From an uncultured bacterium (GTDB taxonomy: Bacteria; Bacillota; Clostridia; Lachnospirales; Lachnospiraceae), in NCBI GenBank assembly GCA_905216215.1, contig CAJMSZ010000016.1:1-47373 (forward strand): a DNA stretch of 47,373 nucleotides, written 5' to 3'. Positions 8,375 to 17,496 of this stretch are shown here, piece after piece. The position numbers and the translations under genes are program-made. Every line of letters begins with the position of its first letter. Within the stretch, counting starts at the first letter, position 1. Below the pieces are notes generated by a model, which was not told where the DNA came from, made no database searches, and saw only the letters and a program-made list of their open reading frames with translations.

Positions 8375-9805
8375 TTAAAGTAAATGGCGAAATGGACGAA
8401 CAAAAATCCGAAGTACACTGTAAAACATCTGTTTCTTCTGATTCAAAATCTTTTTCTCATATAAGCTTCCTTCTTTTTCCTGCCCGTCAGACTGAATCTC
8501 TTTACTCTTTTCCATATATATATTCTCTGTAGCACGTATCTGCTCATTTAATTCCGGGCTTTCAATCACCAGCATAAGCTCTGTATCCAGGTAAGTACTG
8601 CGCATATCTAGATTGTAAGAACCCACTATGGAAATATCATCATCCACCAGAACTGCTTTGCTATGTACCGCATGTTCATTCATCAGTTCATATGCCGTTA
8701 CACCTGTATCCAGAATTTTCTGTTTCTGATTCAGATAATCTGTACATCCCCATGGATTCGAACCTTTTTCCACAGCATTTAGAATCACTTTTGTATCTGC
8801 CTTTTGTGAAATTGTTTCCAGTACGCCATACATATAAGTATTACAAATAACATATGGCGTCTGGATGATCACTTCTTCTCCCTGCAAAGCCATAGTCTCA
8901 ATTGCCTGAAGCACCTGTGGATTCTTTCTTCCAGCCTGAGTTCCATTATCAACCAGAGTAATCTTATCTACTGCAAAAGTGTCTGCTTCCCAACTGTCGT
9001 AATTTTCTATATCCGTATACTTCTTTTTCAAAGCATCATATTTTTCCGCTAACTCATCATACTGTTCCGCATAATATTCCTGACCATGGTGACTTTTCTT
9101 CTTTGACACATGATCTTCATTCCAGATTCTCTGAAAATAATCCTCCAACTGTAGAAGAGAATCGGATTCTCCGCATGATGTGTCATACATCAGAATATCC
9201 CGGTCCGCATTAATCCCAGTCTTCTTATCTCCCAGAAAAATATCGTTGGTATTTCGTCCTCCAAGCAGATACATCCGGTCATCCACGATCAGGTATTTAT
9301 CATGCATACGATAGTTCAATCGGAACATATTCATAAGGGTAATCGGATTATAAATCCTGACTTCCACATTCTCCTGTGCCACAAGCGCCTGAAAGAGCTT
9401 GCTTCCATCCAGAAACAGTTTCTGATAAATTCCATCAATCAAAAGCTGTACCTGTACCCCTCTGTCTGCCGCATGATAAAGTGCCGCCAGTATCCCGCTT
9501 CCGCTGTCATCTGCCCGCAAATCGAACGTAGCTAATACAATACGCTCTTTTGCGTTTCCAATCATGCGAAGCCGCCAAATAAGAGCTTCTTCATTATCAT
9601 CAATACAATAGATGCGCTCACTATTCTCTGTCACTTCCGCATGGTCTTTCTGTACTTCTCTTATATTTTCTCCCATCTGACTTACTTCTCTTGCATACTC
9701 CGAAGTCGGATGTTTGTAGAGACACGGGAACAATACATTTGCTATGAAAAGAGCTGCCAGAAGCAGCCCTATGATTATCGTTAATCGTTTTATAAATTTT
9801 TTCAT
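8375..9805 (-). CDS. Phospholipase D-like / cardiolipin synthase family protein
   Basis: Membrane-anchored enzyme of 476 residues with one N-terminal transmembrane helix (about 5-25). It carries two PLD catalytic HKD motifs: MHDKYLIVDD followed by GGRN, and VHSKAVLVDD followed by GSYNLDMRS. The family transfers phosphatidyl groups, for example in making cardiolipin, or hydrolyses phospholipids. The genes just upstream are pssA and a flippase-like protein, so a role in phospholipid synthesis is likely. The ATG at 9805 was chosen for its AAGGA site; a longer frame begins at 9826 inside pssA. The exact acceptor, phosphatidylglycerol or phosphatidylserine, is not determinable. It is the last gene of the operon; no clear terminator was seen after it. 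Confidence 0.88.
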   Translation of the reverse strand: MKKFIKRLTIIIGLLLAALFIANVLFPCLYKHPTSEYAREVSQMGENIREVQKDHAEVTENSERIYCIDDNEEALIWRLRMIGNAKERIVLATFDLRADDSGSGILAALYHAADRGVQVQLLIDGIYQKLFLDGSKLFQALVAQENVEVRIYNPITLMNMFRLNYRMHDKYLIVDDRMYLLGGRNTNDIFLGDKKTGINADRDILMYDTSCGESDSLLQLEDYFQRIWNEDHVSKKKSHHGQEYYAEQYDELAEKYDALKKKYTDIENYDSWEADTFAVDKITLVDNGTQAGRKNPQVLQAIETMALQGEEVIIQTPYVICNTYMYGVLETISQKADTKVILNAVEKGSNPWGCTDYLNQKQKILDTGVTAYELMNEHAVHSKAVLVDDDISIVGSYNLDMRSTYLDTELMLVIESPELNEQIRATENIYMEKSKEIQSDGQEKEGSLYEKKILNQKKQMFYSVLRIFVRPFRHLL

Positions 9806-9815
9806 GAATTCCTTC

Positions 9816-10433
9816 TTACCATACATGCAGCATACGCAGCACTGCAGCAGCTACAATAAAAACAAGAATCGTAAGAGTTGCATTCTTTGGCTTGCGCAGT
9901 TTAAAATTCGTAATGAATAACAGCCCAACTGCAAGCACAAGTACATGGAGTGCCAGGAAAAATTCCTTTCCTATAAATGACTTCAGGGCAAACATAATCG
10001 GAAGAGCAATTGACATAGAAGTAATCGGAAGTCCCTGATAATATTCCCTCTTTTCTTCTGTCTCACTCTGTCTTACTTCTTCCGTCACATTGAACCAGGC
10101 AAGGCGGATAAGTCCTGCAAGCACATAAAACATCAGAATAACAATTCCTATACGCCCCCGCATCCCCATACAATAGCACAAAATCGCCGGACTGACACCG
10201 AAGCAGATTACATCTGACAATGAATCAATCTGAATTCCATACTTCTTCTCCACCTCTGTACGGTTCTTCTTGGTTCTTGCAATCTTTCCATCAAACATAT
10301 CGCACAATCCAGAAATGGCAAGACAAACTACTGCATATTTAATCTGTCCATTTACCGATAACATCATACCACCAATCGACACCATGAGACTAACATAAGT
10401 AAGAATCACAGTATAATCATATACACCTAACAT
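9816..10433 (-). CDS. pssA: CDP-diacylglycerol-serine O-phosphatidyltransferase
   Basis: Integral membrane enzyme making phosphatidylserine from CDP-diacylglycerol and L-serine. The CDP-alcohol phosphatidyltransferase signature is complete: DG-x2-AR, a 12-residue spacer, then G-x3-D-x3-D, with the last part reading GIQIDSLSD. The spacer is longer than the eight residues of the Bacillus enzyme; I believe this is common in Lachnospiraceae. About six membrane segments are visible in 205 residues. The ATG at 10433 has AGAGGTG just upstream and overlaps the stop of the flippase-like gene, so the two are translationally coupled. No phosphatidylserine decarboxylase gene is nearby. Confidence 0.93.
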   Translation of the reverse strand: MLGVYDYTVILTYVSLMVSIGGMMLSVNGQIKYAVVCLAISGLCDMFDGKIARTKKNRTEVEKKYGIQIDSLSDVICFGVSPAILCYCMGMRGRIGIVILMFYVLAGLIRLAWFNVTEEVRQSETEEKREYYQGLPITSMSIALPIMFALKSFIGKEFFLALHVLVLAVGLLFITNFKLRKPKNATLTILVFIVAAAVLRMLHVW

Positions 10434-10437
10434 TTTT

Positions 10438-11463
10438 TCACCTCTTTTTCCTTCCAATAGTAAAATTAGCAACAACTGTAAATAATGCACTTATCAAAAG
10501 TTCCGTGTAATAACCAAGTCCACGGCTTAATATCATTCCAGGAAGTAATAACTGTTCTCCAAAAATCGGAAGAAAGATAATCAAAAACAGTTTCTCACTG
10601 ATTCCCATTCCTCCCGGAAGCGGAAGCATATCCACAGACACCGAAATACTTCCCTGTAACAAAGCAATTACTCCGGCTGAATACTCTGACAGTCCAAATG
10701 CCCGATAGACAAACCAGGTGCCTGTAAAAAGCGCAAACCTTTGAAACACTGTAATTGCAAATACCTCTATCAAAACACGTACATGTTCTTTTAAGTATAC
10801 TGCAGTCGCTCTATACTGATCCATGGATGCATTCAGTTTCTCCAGTCTTGAACTTTTTCGTTTCATGAGATGCAGCTTTTCCAGAATTGCAAGTCCTTTA
10901 ACCAGAATTGTTCTCGCCAGATCCGGGTGAAACACCAGCACCAACATAGCCGTTACACAGAATACATTCAATGCCGTTCCCAGATAAAATACATAACGTA
11001 CATCATAGAGATAAGTATGTATAAATCCCTGACCAAACACAGTCAGAAGAACACCAATAGCCACCAAAACCAACTTATAGGTTATTGTAACAATCATCAA
11101 AACCAATGTCGATACCGGAATGGGAATCTTCTCTTTCTTCATATAATATATCTGGGCCGGCTGTCCTCCTGTCGCTGATGGAGTGATGCAACTAAAGAAA
11201 AAGCCCACAGAAGAAAACAGAAAACAAGTTCTTTTCTTTAACTTGATTCCAAGTGTATGCATCATATAGTAAATAATAATGGATTCTCCCCAGATAAATA
11301 TCACTACACAGATAACTGCAGCCACAATCCACACAGGATTCACCGTCTTTAAAATATCCGCAATCTCCCCTAAATCTTCCCCGTGAAAGACACCATAAAG
11401 AGTTCCACCAAATACCAGAATCAAAAAGACAATATTGAATACAAACTTCTTTTTGTTTTCCAT
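10438..11463 (-). CDS. Lysylphosphatidylglycerol synthase TM-region family protein (flippase-like)
   Basis: Polytopic membrane protein of 341 residues with about eight hydrophobic segments and no soluble catalytic domain. Motifs such as GGQPAQIYYM and LPLPGGMGISEKLF resemble the PF03706 (LPG_synthase_TM/YbhN/AglD) family, the membrane half of MprF that flips lipids. The MprF aminoacyl-transferase domain is absent, so transport or flipping of a lipid or glycolipid is more likely than lysinylation. Its stop overlaps the pssA start, forming an operon with pssA and the PLD-type enzyme. The substrate is unknown. The 91 bases upstream contain no strong promoter match. Confidence 0.85.
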   Translation of the reverse strand: MENKKKFVFNIVFLILVFGGTLYGVFHGEDLGEIADILKTVNPVWIVAAVICVVIFIWGESIIIYYMMHTLGIKLKKRTCFLFSSVGFFFSCITPSATGGQPAQIYYMKKEKIPIPVSTLVLMIVTITYKLVLVAIGVLLTVFGQGFIHTYLYDVRYVFYLGTALNVFCVTAMLVLVFHPDLARTILVKGLAILEKLHLMKRKSSRLEKLNASMDQYRATAVYLKEHVRVLIEVFAITVFQRFALFTGTWFVYRAFGLSEYSAGVIALLQGSISVSVDMLPLPGGMGISEKLFLIIFLPIFGEQLLLPGMILSRGLGYYTELLISALFTVVANFTIGRKKR

Positions 11464-11554
11464 AGATTCACCTTCTAAGATTCAAATCATCGTTAATATT
11501 GTCACATGTTCGTATATTCTATCACACTTTTTCTCTAAAGTACATTTATTTTTA

Positions 11555-12412
11555 TTAATATGTCCTGTTCGTTTTCACTTTTTCTTTTCTTTGCTTATCA
11601 CCCAGGATAATGTTTGTTATCACAGCCGTCAGGATAATGACTGCTCCGGCAAGGGCGAAGCGCCCTATCCTTTCCCCATAAAACAAAAATACCCAGACTG
11701 GATTAAGTATCGCCTCCATAAGACCTATCAGAGAAGCATTTACCGGACTGGTCATCCTGCTTCCTTTGGAAAAGAACACATAAGCGAGCCCAACCTGAAA
11801 AATTCCCAGCGCCAGAAGTGCAAGAAGCGCCGTTCTATTTAATAAGAACACACCCTTCATAAACGGAAGGGCAATGATGAAAGACAAACAAAACGCTATC
11901 ATACTCGCGTCCTCACTACTTGACTCTGGAAGGGAATTGAGAAAGTAAACTCCCGAAAAGCAAATGCCTGCACAGATTGCCAAAAGATTTCCCATCATTC
12001 TTCCGCCATCCAACTGGTCAAAGAAAAATAAAATCATCCCTAAAAATGCCATCACTACGACCAGACACTGATATTTTTCCGGCTTTTTTCTCTGATAAAT
12101 GCAATCCCATATCAGAACAAAAATCGGTGCCGTATATTGTAATACAATGGCATTGGCGGCTGTAGTAAGCTTATTTGCAATTACATAGAGCAAATTGGTA
12201 AATACCAGACACATGGCCGCAGCAATTATCTTTTTATTTACTTTCACCTTAATTCTTCTTTTGCAAATCCAGAAAAATAATAATGCAATCAAAGACCTTG
12301 CGCCATTGATCATCATCGCATTTCCGGGAATATATTTGATTAATATTCCCCCTGTTGACCATAAAAGGGCGGTCAGAAGTATGTATAAATTCCCCTTATT
12401 CTCCCTGCTCAT
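11555..12412 (-). CDS. EamA/DMT-superfamily transporter
   Basis: Inner-membrane protein of 285 residues with about ten transmembrane segments arranged as two EamA repeats. The repeats begin at LLTALLWSTGGILIKY and, in the second half, at ICAGICFSGVYFLNSL. The family exports or imports metabolites such as amino acids or nucleotide-derived compounds; the substrate is not predictable. The ATG at 12412 was selected because GGAGG lies 7 bases upstream; the longer frame from 12475 has no ribosome site. It has its own promoter and is separated from the peptidase operon by a terminator, so it is probably an independent unit. Confidence 0.88.
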   Translation of the reverse strand: MSRENKGNLYILLTALLWSTGGILIKYIPGNAMMINGARSLIALLFFWICKRRIKVKVNKKIIAAAMCLVFTNLLYVIANKLTTAANAIVLQYTAPIFVLIWDCIYQRKKPEKYQCLVVVMAFLGMILFFFDQLDGGRMMGNLLAICAGICFSGVYFLNSLPESSSEDASMIAFCLSFIIALPFMKGVFLLNRTALLALLALGIFQVGLAYVFFSKGSRMTSPVNASLIGLMEAILNPVWVFLFYGERIGRFALAGAVIILTAVITNIILGDKQRKEKVKTNRTY

Positions 12413-12446
12413 ATGCAGTCCTCCACTTTTCTCACAATTACTACTC

Positions 12447-12475
12447 ATCTTACCACATTTTGAAAGAATAGACAA
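12447..12475 (-). promoter_or_regulatory. Promoter of the EamA transporter gene
   Basis: On the minus strand TTGTCT (12470-12475) and TAAGAT (12447-12452) are spaced by 17 bases, 35 bases before the ATG. Confidence 0.55.
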
Positions 12476-12503
12476 TCATAACCGTAATCACTCGCTGCAT
12501 ATA

Positions 12504-12542
12504 AAAGGGACAAACCCCCTTTTTCAGGCTGTCTGTCCCTTT
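12504..12542 (-). terminator. Terminator of the first peptide-import operon
   Basis: AAAGGGACA (12504-12512) pairs with TGTCCCTTT (12534-12542). On the minus strand the stem is followed by further Ts. It lies just after the M42 peptidase gene. Confidence 0.75.
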
Positions 12543-12573
12543 ACTATACTGTAAAATTATTAAGATATTATTA

Positions 12574-13662
12574 CTATTCCATTATATCTTTTCTTAAGAT
12601 TTTATGGATACGTTCTTCATTCAGTCCACGAATCACTTCTGCTGCCATATTAATTGCGGCATCAATATCTTCCATTGCGCAGAAATTATAATGTGTGTGA
12701 ACATAACGGGATGGAATCCCAAGAACAAGTACAGGCACAGCCTTGCTCTCCAGACTGATTTTTCCGGCATTTGTTCCACCGCCTCTTCTGACTGCATCCT
12801 GATACTTGATTCCCTTTTCATCTCCAATCTCATGTGCATATTCTGCAAATACAGGATTAGAAATATAGCTTACGTCCATGCGTCGAATCTGAACACCTTT
12901 CTTTAATGCTCCTTGAGAAAATGTCTCTCCATAATAGAAATCATCTGCTGGAGAACCCTCAAATACAATTGCAAGGTCTGGTTTTACAATCTGTGAAGTC
13001 ACAGTTGCTCCACGGGTTCCTACTTCTTCCTGTGCAGCAAAACCACCAACTACATCTACTGCCAGATCTTTGTCATTTGCAAGCGCTTTCATTGTTTCGA
13101 TAATACAGGTGCATCCCAGTCTGTTGTCAAACGCTTTTCCATAGCAGATTTTCTGTTCTTCGTGATATTCGAAAGTTACATCCGGCATGATCGGATCTCC
13201 CGGATGAATTCCGTAGACTTCCAATACTTCTGCTTTGCTGCTTGCTCCTACATCCACTGCCAGATCTTCAATGTCAAGGTCGCATCCTCTTTCATTTGCT
13301 TTCAAGAAATGAACCGGCTTAGAAGTAACAATTCCCTTAATTTTCTTACCTTTATTGTTTCTTACGATCACAGAATGTGCAGGAATGTTTGTTAAATGAA
13401 TTCCACCAAGAGCCACAATATTCAGCAAACCATTATCGCGAATACTCTGCACCATAAATCCACATTCATCTGTATGTGCATCCAGAAGAATCACTGGCTT
13501 CTTTCCTGAAAAGTCTTTTCTCTTCATATATACGTTGCACATTGCATCATTGGAGACGTCAAATCCTTCTGTAAATTTTTTAATCACTTTACAAACTTCT
13601 TCTTCAAATCCACTTGGTCCAAAGGCATTTGTAATCTCTTCAATCAGTTTAATGTCTGCCAT
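12574..13662 (-). CDS. M42 family metallopeptidase (glutamyl/tetrahedral aminopeptidase-like)
   Basis: Cytosolic dinuclear-metal aminopeptidase of 362 residues that removes N-terminal residues from short peptides; family members form dodecameric tetrahedra. Expected ligands and catalytic residues are visible: DAHTDECGF (metal His and Asp), FDNRLGC (bridging Asp), AQEEVGTRGA (catalytic Glu pair), EGSPADD, and the late histidine in VHTHYNFCAM. The start follows GGAGG. It is the final gene of the first peptide importer cluster, only 24 bases after the DppA stop, so it most likely digests peptides imported by that transporter. Confidence 0.94.
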   Translation of the reverse strand: MADIKLIEEITNAFGPSGFEEEVCKVIKKFTEGFDVSNDAMCNVYMKRKDFSGKKPVILLDAHTDECGFMVQSIRDNGLLNIVALGGIHLTNIPAHSVIVRNNKGKKIKGIVTSKPVHFLKANERGCDLDIEDLAVDVGASSKAEVLEVYGIHPGDPIMPDVTFEYHEEQKICYGKAFDNRLGCTCIIETMKALANDKDLAVDVVGGFAAQEEVGTRGATVTSQIVKPDLAIVFEGSPADDFYYGETFSQGALKKGVQIRRMDVSYISNPVFAEYAHEIGDEKGIKYQDAVRRGGGTNAGKISLESKAVPVLVLGIPSRYVHTHYNFCAMEDIDAAINMAAEVIRGLNEERIHKILRKDIME

Positions 13663-13686
13663 TTTCTTTTCCTCCGTATTATCCTT

Positions 13687-14487
13687 TTAGTAAACAATGA
13701 AAGAATGCGCCACCACAATATCATGGTAATTGTCTGATTCTACGCAGTTTGTACGTTCATCTACCGCATGTACTCCCGGGAAGAATGACATTGTATACGC
13801 TTTCTTCAAATCTTTGTAATTGGCAAGATATGTAAATTTATCCGGCATTTCTATTTTACCACACGAAAAATCTTTTGAAAGAGCTTCTTTCGTTTTTTCT
13901 TTTAATTCTTCAATTACCGTCTGAGGATCCTTATTGATGGTAGAACCTCCTTCTCCTGATTTGGTGGCAACCGTAGTGATGGACGGCACCATGTCCCGGG
14001 CTAATTTGCAGATTCCTTCATCGCCTGACAGGAACAGAACCGGTACTCCCATCATCCCTGCGGTATAGCTGTTCAGCATAAATTCACTCATCGTTTTTCC
14101 ATTCAAGGTAATATAATTTGTGTTACCTGTAGAAGTATGGCAAAGCGGACTTTCCGGGCTTCCTGCCGGTGAATGATATCCTACATAAAGTACACCATCA
14201 AAAGATTCATCCAGTCCAAACATCATGTTATATGGATGACCACTCTTCCCTCTGATTAAAGTAACTCCTTTGGGCATCTGCATGACATCAATATTTGTGG
14301 CATCACCGTGTCCGTCTTTTACTACAATCTCTGTTGCGCCTGCTTCCAGTGCTGCCTCACAAACTGCCACCACTTCTTCTGTCATTCTCTTCGCGAATGC
14401 CTGATAGCAGCTTTCCGTCTTATGTGTCTCTGCGCTTAAAGTCGTTCCTGTGCAGCCTTCAATATCTGCACTGATAAACAGTTTCAT
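13687..14487 (-). CDS. dppA: D-aminopeptidase DppA, M55 family
   Basis: Zn-dependent D-aminopeptidase of 266 residues (the Bacillus DppA has about 274), which cleaves D-Ala-containing di- and tripeptides in the cytosol. The self-compartmentalising family motif ISADIEGCTG carries the N-terminal Asp and Glu zinc ligands. KDGHGDATN and GYHSPAGSP supply further conserved residues. The ATG at 14487 was preferred for its AGGAGG site; a longer frame from 14535 has none. In Bacillus dppA is the first gene of the operon, whereas here it follows the transporter genes, after a hairpin. D-Ala peptides from peptidoglycan are a plausible substrate (inference). Confidence 0.95.
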   Translation of the reverse strand: MKLFISADIEGCTGTTLSAETHKTESCYQAFAKRMTEEVVAVCEAALEAGATEIVVKDGHGDATNIDVMQMPKGVTLIRGKSGHPYNMMFGLDESFDGVLYVGYHSPAGSPESPLCHTSTGNTNYITLNGKTMSEFMLNSYTAGMMGVPVLFLSGDEGICKLARDMVPSITTVATKSGEGGSTINKDPQTVIEELKEKTKEALSKDFSCGKIEMPDKFTYLANYKDLKKAYTMSFFPGVHAVDERTNCVESDNYHDIVVAHSFIVY

Positions 14488-14563
14488 GTGATTTCCTCCT
14501 ACTCGTATCATATACTGGATGTGTAAGAAACACATCTTTCTCTTCTATACATAATAGCACAAA

Positions 14564-14591
14564 TGCAGAAGAGAATCACTTCCCTTCTGCA
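14564..14591 (-). other. Intercistronic hairpin between importer ATPase and dppA
   Basis: TGCAGAAG and CTTCTGCA enclose an extended stem of about 12 bp with a 4-base loop. On the minus strand it is followed by ATTTG rather than a long U-run, so it looks more like an mRNA-stability or partial attenuation element than a full terminator. Confidence 0.5.
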
Positions 14592-14596
14592 CTTTT

Positions 14597-15580
14597 TTAT
14601 TTCTTCTGTTCACTGTACAAGTGACAATATACCTCATGTCCCGGTGCAATCTCCACTCTTTCAGGAGCCTTTTCCTTACAGATACCCATACATTTTGGAC
14701 ATCTTGTGTGGAACTTGCATCCTGTTGGTGGATTCAGTGCTGAAGGAATATTTCCTTCCAATATGATTCTTTCTTTCTTTGCTGTAGGGTCCGGAATCGG
14801 AACAGCAGAAAGAAGCGCCTGTGTATATGGATGACATGGATTCTTGTACAGCTCTTTCTTATCTGCCACTTCCACGAAATTTCCAAGATACATAACACCG
14901 ACTCTGTCGCTGATGTGCTCTACAACACTCAAATCATGGGCTACAAAAATATAAGTCAGATTGTATTCTTTTTTTAATTTATTCATCAGGTTCAGAACCT
15001 GTGACTGAATCGAAACATCAAGAGCGGACACTGGCTCATCAGCAATAACCAACTTCGGCTGTACAGCAAGCGCTCTTGCAATTCCGATACGCTGTCTCTG
15101 TCCACCACTGAACTCATGGGGATAACGGTTTACATGATAAACATCCAGACCAACCTTCTGAACCAAGTCAATAACCTTTGCATCAATCTCTTCTTTTGTT
15201 TTTGCAAGACCGTGAATCTTGAGTGGCTCTGCAATAATATCATGAACAGACATTCTTGGATTCAGTGATGCATATGGGTCCTGGAATACCATCTGCATTC
15301 CTTTACGGATTGGACGCATCTCTTTATTGTTCAGCTTTGCGATTTCCTTTCCATCAAATACAATGCTTCCATCTGTTGGTTCAATCAGTTTACAGATTGC
15401 TTTTCCCAATGTAGACTTTCCACATCCGGATTCACCAACGATACCGAATACCTCTCCTTCATGAATCTCAAGGTCAACACCATCAACGGCTTTTACGTAA
15501 GATGGTTTCTGAAAGAGTCCATTATTCACTGGATAATACACTTTTACACCTTCGGCTTTTAACAAAATATTATCCGACAT
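14597..15580 (-). CDS. Peptide ABC transporter ATP-binding protein (DppF/OppF type)
   Basis: Cytosolic ATPase subunit of a dipeptide/oligopeptide importer, 327 residues. Walker A GESGCGKST, Q-loop VFQDPYASLNP, signature SGGQRQR, Walker B VIADEPVSALD and switch histidine VAHDLSVV are all intact. The C-terminal oligopeptide/dipeptide extension contains the Cys cluster C-x5-C-x2-C-x3-C typical of this subfamily, which in some members holds an Fe-S cluster. It follows the paired ATPase by one base, forming a heterodimer with it. Confidence 0.96.
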   Translation of the reverse strand: MSDNILLKAEGVKVYYPVNNGLFQKPSYVKAVDGVDLEIHEGEVFGIVGESGCGKSTLGKAICKLIEPTDGSIVFDGKEIAKLNNKEMRPIRKGMQMVFQDPYASLNPRMSVHDIIAEPLKIHGLAKTKEEIDAKVIDLVQKVGLDVYHVNRYPHEFSGGQRQRIGIARALAVQPKLVIADEPVSALDVSIQSQVLNLMNKLKKEYNLTYIFVAHDLSVVEHISDRVGVMYLGNFVEVADKKELYKNPCHPYTQALLSAVPIPDPTAKKERIILEGNIPSALNPPTGCKFHTRCPKCMGICKEKAPERVEIAPGHEVYCHLYSEQKK

Positions 15581-15581
15581 C

Positions 15582-16571
15582 CTAATTTCCTCCTTTCATA
15601 TTTTCACATCTCCAGCATTTGCTCTGATGTCCGTTTCCAAGGTCGAAGAAGCCTGGTTCTTCTTCCCGGCAACGTTCTGTTGCATATTTACAACGAGGAG
15701 CAAACTTACATCCCTTTGGCATATATTTCGGATTTGGTACATTTCCCGGAATAGAATCCAGTTCATCTACCTCTACTCCCATCTTAGGAATCGATGCCAA
15801 AAGGCCTTCTGTATACGGATGGCTTGGATTTGCAAACAAATCATATACATTTGCTTTTTCAACTACACGTCCGCAATACATAACCACCACGTCATCACAG
15901 ATTTCTGCAACAACCCCAAGGTCATGTGTAATAAACAAAATAGATGTTCCAATATCACTTTTCAGACGATTCATCAAATCCAGAATCTGTGCCTGAATGG
16001 TAACATCCAAAGCTGTTGTCGGTTCGTCTGCAATCAAAATCTTTGGATTACATACCAGAGCCATAGCAATCATAACACGCTGTCTCTGTCCGCCGGAAAG
16101 CTGGAACGGATATTCATCAACCATTTTTTCCACGCGTGGAAGTCCGGTCTTTTTCAGAATACCAATGGTCATTTTCCTTGCTTCATCCTTGGAAACCTTC
16201 TGATGAAGTAAAATATTCTCCATAATCTGATCCCCAATCTTCATTACCGGGTTCAGACTGGTCATAGGCTCCTGAAAGATCATTGAGATATCGCGTCCTC
16301 GCATCTCTCTTCTTTCTTCGTCCGAACATTTTAAAAGGTCTTTCCCTTCTAAAAGGATTTCACCTTCTACAACTTTCCCTGTTGTTCCCATTAAAAGACC
16401 CATAACAGAAAGTGCGGTAACGCTCTTTCCACTTCCGGATTCTCCTACGATTCCTAATGTGGAACCTTTTTTTAATTCCATATCCACACCATCTACTGAT
16501 TTAATCGTTCCATTATCAGTAAAGAAATAGGTATGCATATTTTTAACTTCTAAAATATTATTATTTTCCAT
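15582..16571 (-). CDS. Peptide ABC transporter ATP-binding protein (DppD/OppD type)
   Basis: Second ATPase of the first peptide importer, 329 residues. Walker A GESGSGKSV, Q-loop IFQEPMTSLNP, signature SGGQRQR, Walker B LIADEPTTALD and switch histidine ITHDLGVV are visible. The C-terminal domain has the Cys pattern seen in oligopeptide ATPases. The gene is 14 bases after the permease gene and couples to the next ATPase. It powers uptake through the two permeases encoded upstream. Confidence 0.96.
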   Translation of the reverse strand: MENNNILEVKNMHTYFFTDNGTIKSVDGVDMELKKGSTLGIVGESGSGKSVTALSVMGLLMGTTGKVVEGEILLEGKDLLKCSDEERREMRGRDISMIFQEPMTSLNPVMKIGDQIMENILLHQKVSKDEARKMTIGILKKTGLPRVEKMVDEYPFQLSGGQRQRVMIAMALVCNPKILIADEPTTALDVTIQAQILDLMNRLKSDIGTSILFITHDLGVVAEICDDVVVMYCGRVVEKANVYDLFANPSHPYTEGLLASIPKMGVEVDELDSIPGNVPNPKYMPKGCKFAPRCKYATERCREEEPGFFDLGNGHQSKCWRCENMKGGN

Positions 16572-16585
16572 ATACTCCCTCTTCT

Positions 16586-17479
16586 CTATTCTGATAATTT
16601 TGGATCTAAGGCATCACGAAGACCATCGCCTAATAAGTTAAAGCTTAATACGGTCAGGAAAATTGCAAGACCCGGGAAGAATGTGATGTGCCAATTGCTC
16701 ATCATGTAGTTTCTTCCGTTGCTTAACAACAATCCCCATTCTGGTGTTGGAGGCTGTGCACCCATTCCCAGGAAACTAAGACCTGATGCTGTCAAAATGG
16801 AGTTACCAATTGACATTGTATACTGTACGATAATATTTGGAATTGCTCCAGGCAAAATGTGCTGGAACAAAATTCTGGCATCACTTGCTCCCAGACTCTT
16901 TGCTGCCTGAACAAATACACTCCCCTTTAACGATAAGGTCGCACTTCGTACCAGTCTGGCAAATGTCGGGGTACTGAATACCGCAACTGCGATTACTACA
17001 TTTCCAAGACCGCTTCCCAGAATTGCTACGATAGCAATTGCAAGAATCAGACCAGGGAATGCAAAAAGCACGTCACAGATTCTCATGATAAAGGAGTCCA
17101 GAATTCCTCCGTAGTAACCGGCTAGAAGTCCAAGAATGGTGCCGCACACTGCTCCGATTGTTACGGAAAACAGACCTACAGCCAAAGAGATTCTTGTACC
17201 ACAGATTACACGCGAGAACAGGTCTCGTCCAAATTCATCTGTTCCAAACCAATGTGCAGAAGTCGGGCTCTGCATAATGGCACTATAGTCATATTCATTA
17301 ATTCCATATGGTGCTATCTTATAACTGATAAAAGATAAAATCACCAAAAAAAGGATAAAACCTAAAGCAATAATTGCTGTTTTCTGCTTCTTAAATTTCC
17401 TTACAAATTCTTTAAAGGGAGTCTTAATATCGTCTTTTTCCGTTTTTGCTGCTGTATCTACTGCTGCTTTTTTCGCCAT
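16586..17479 (-). CDS. Peptide ABC transporter permease (DppC/OppC type)
   Basis: Integral membrane subunit of 297 residues. A charged cytoplasmic N-terminus (about 1-30, OppC_N type) precedes six hydrophobic segments. The EAA-like loop that docks on the ATPase reads AAKSLGASDARILFQHILPG. The end, LLGDGLRDALDP, is a hallmark of DppC proteins. It pairs with the DppB-type permease 17 bases upstream. Confidence 0.95.
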   Translation of the reverse strand: MAKKAAVDTAAKTEKDDIKTPFKEFVRKFKKQKTAIIALGFILFLVILSFISYKIAPYGINEYDYSAIMQSPTSAHWFGTDEFGRDLFSRVICGTRISLAVGLFSVTIGAVCGTILGLLAGYYGGILDSFIMRICDVLFAFPGLILAIAIVAILGSGLGNVVIAVAVFSTPTFARLVRSATLSLKGSVFVQAAKSLGASDARILFQHILPGAIPNIIVQYTMSIGNSILTASGLSFLGMGAQPPTPEWGLLLSNGRNYMMSNWHITFFPGLAIFLTVLSFNLLGDGLRDALDPKLSE

Positions 17480-17496
17480 TTTCTTATCCTCCCTTC

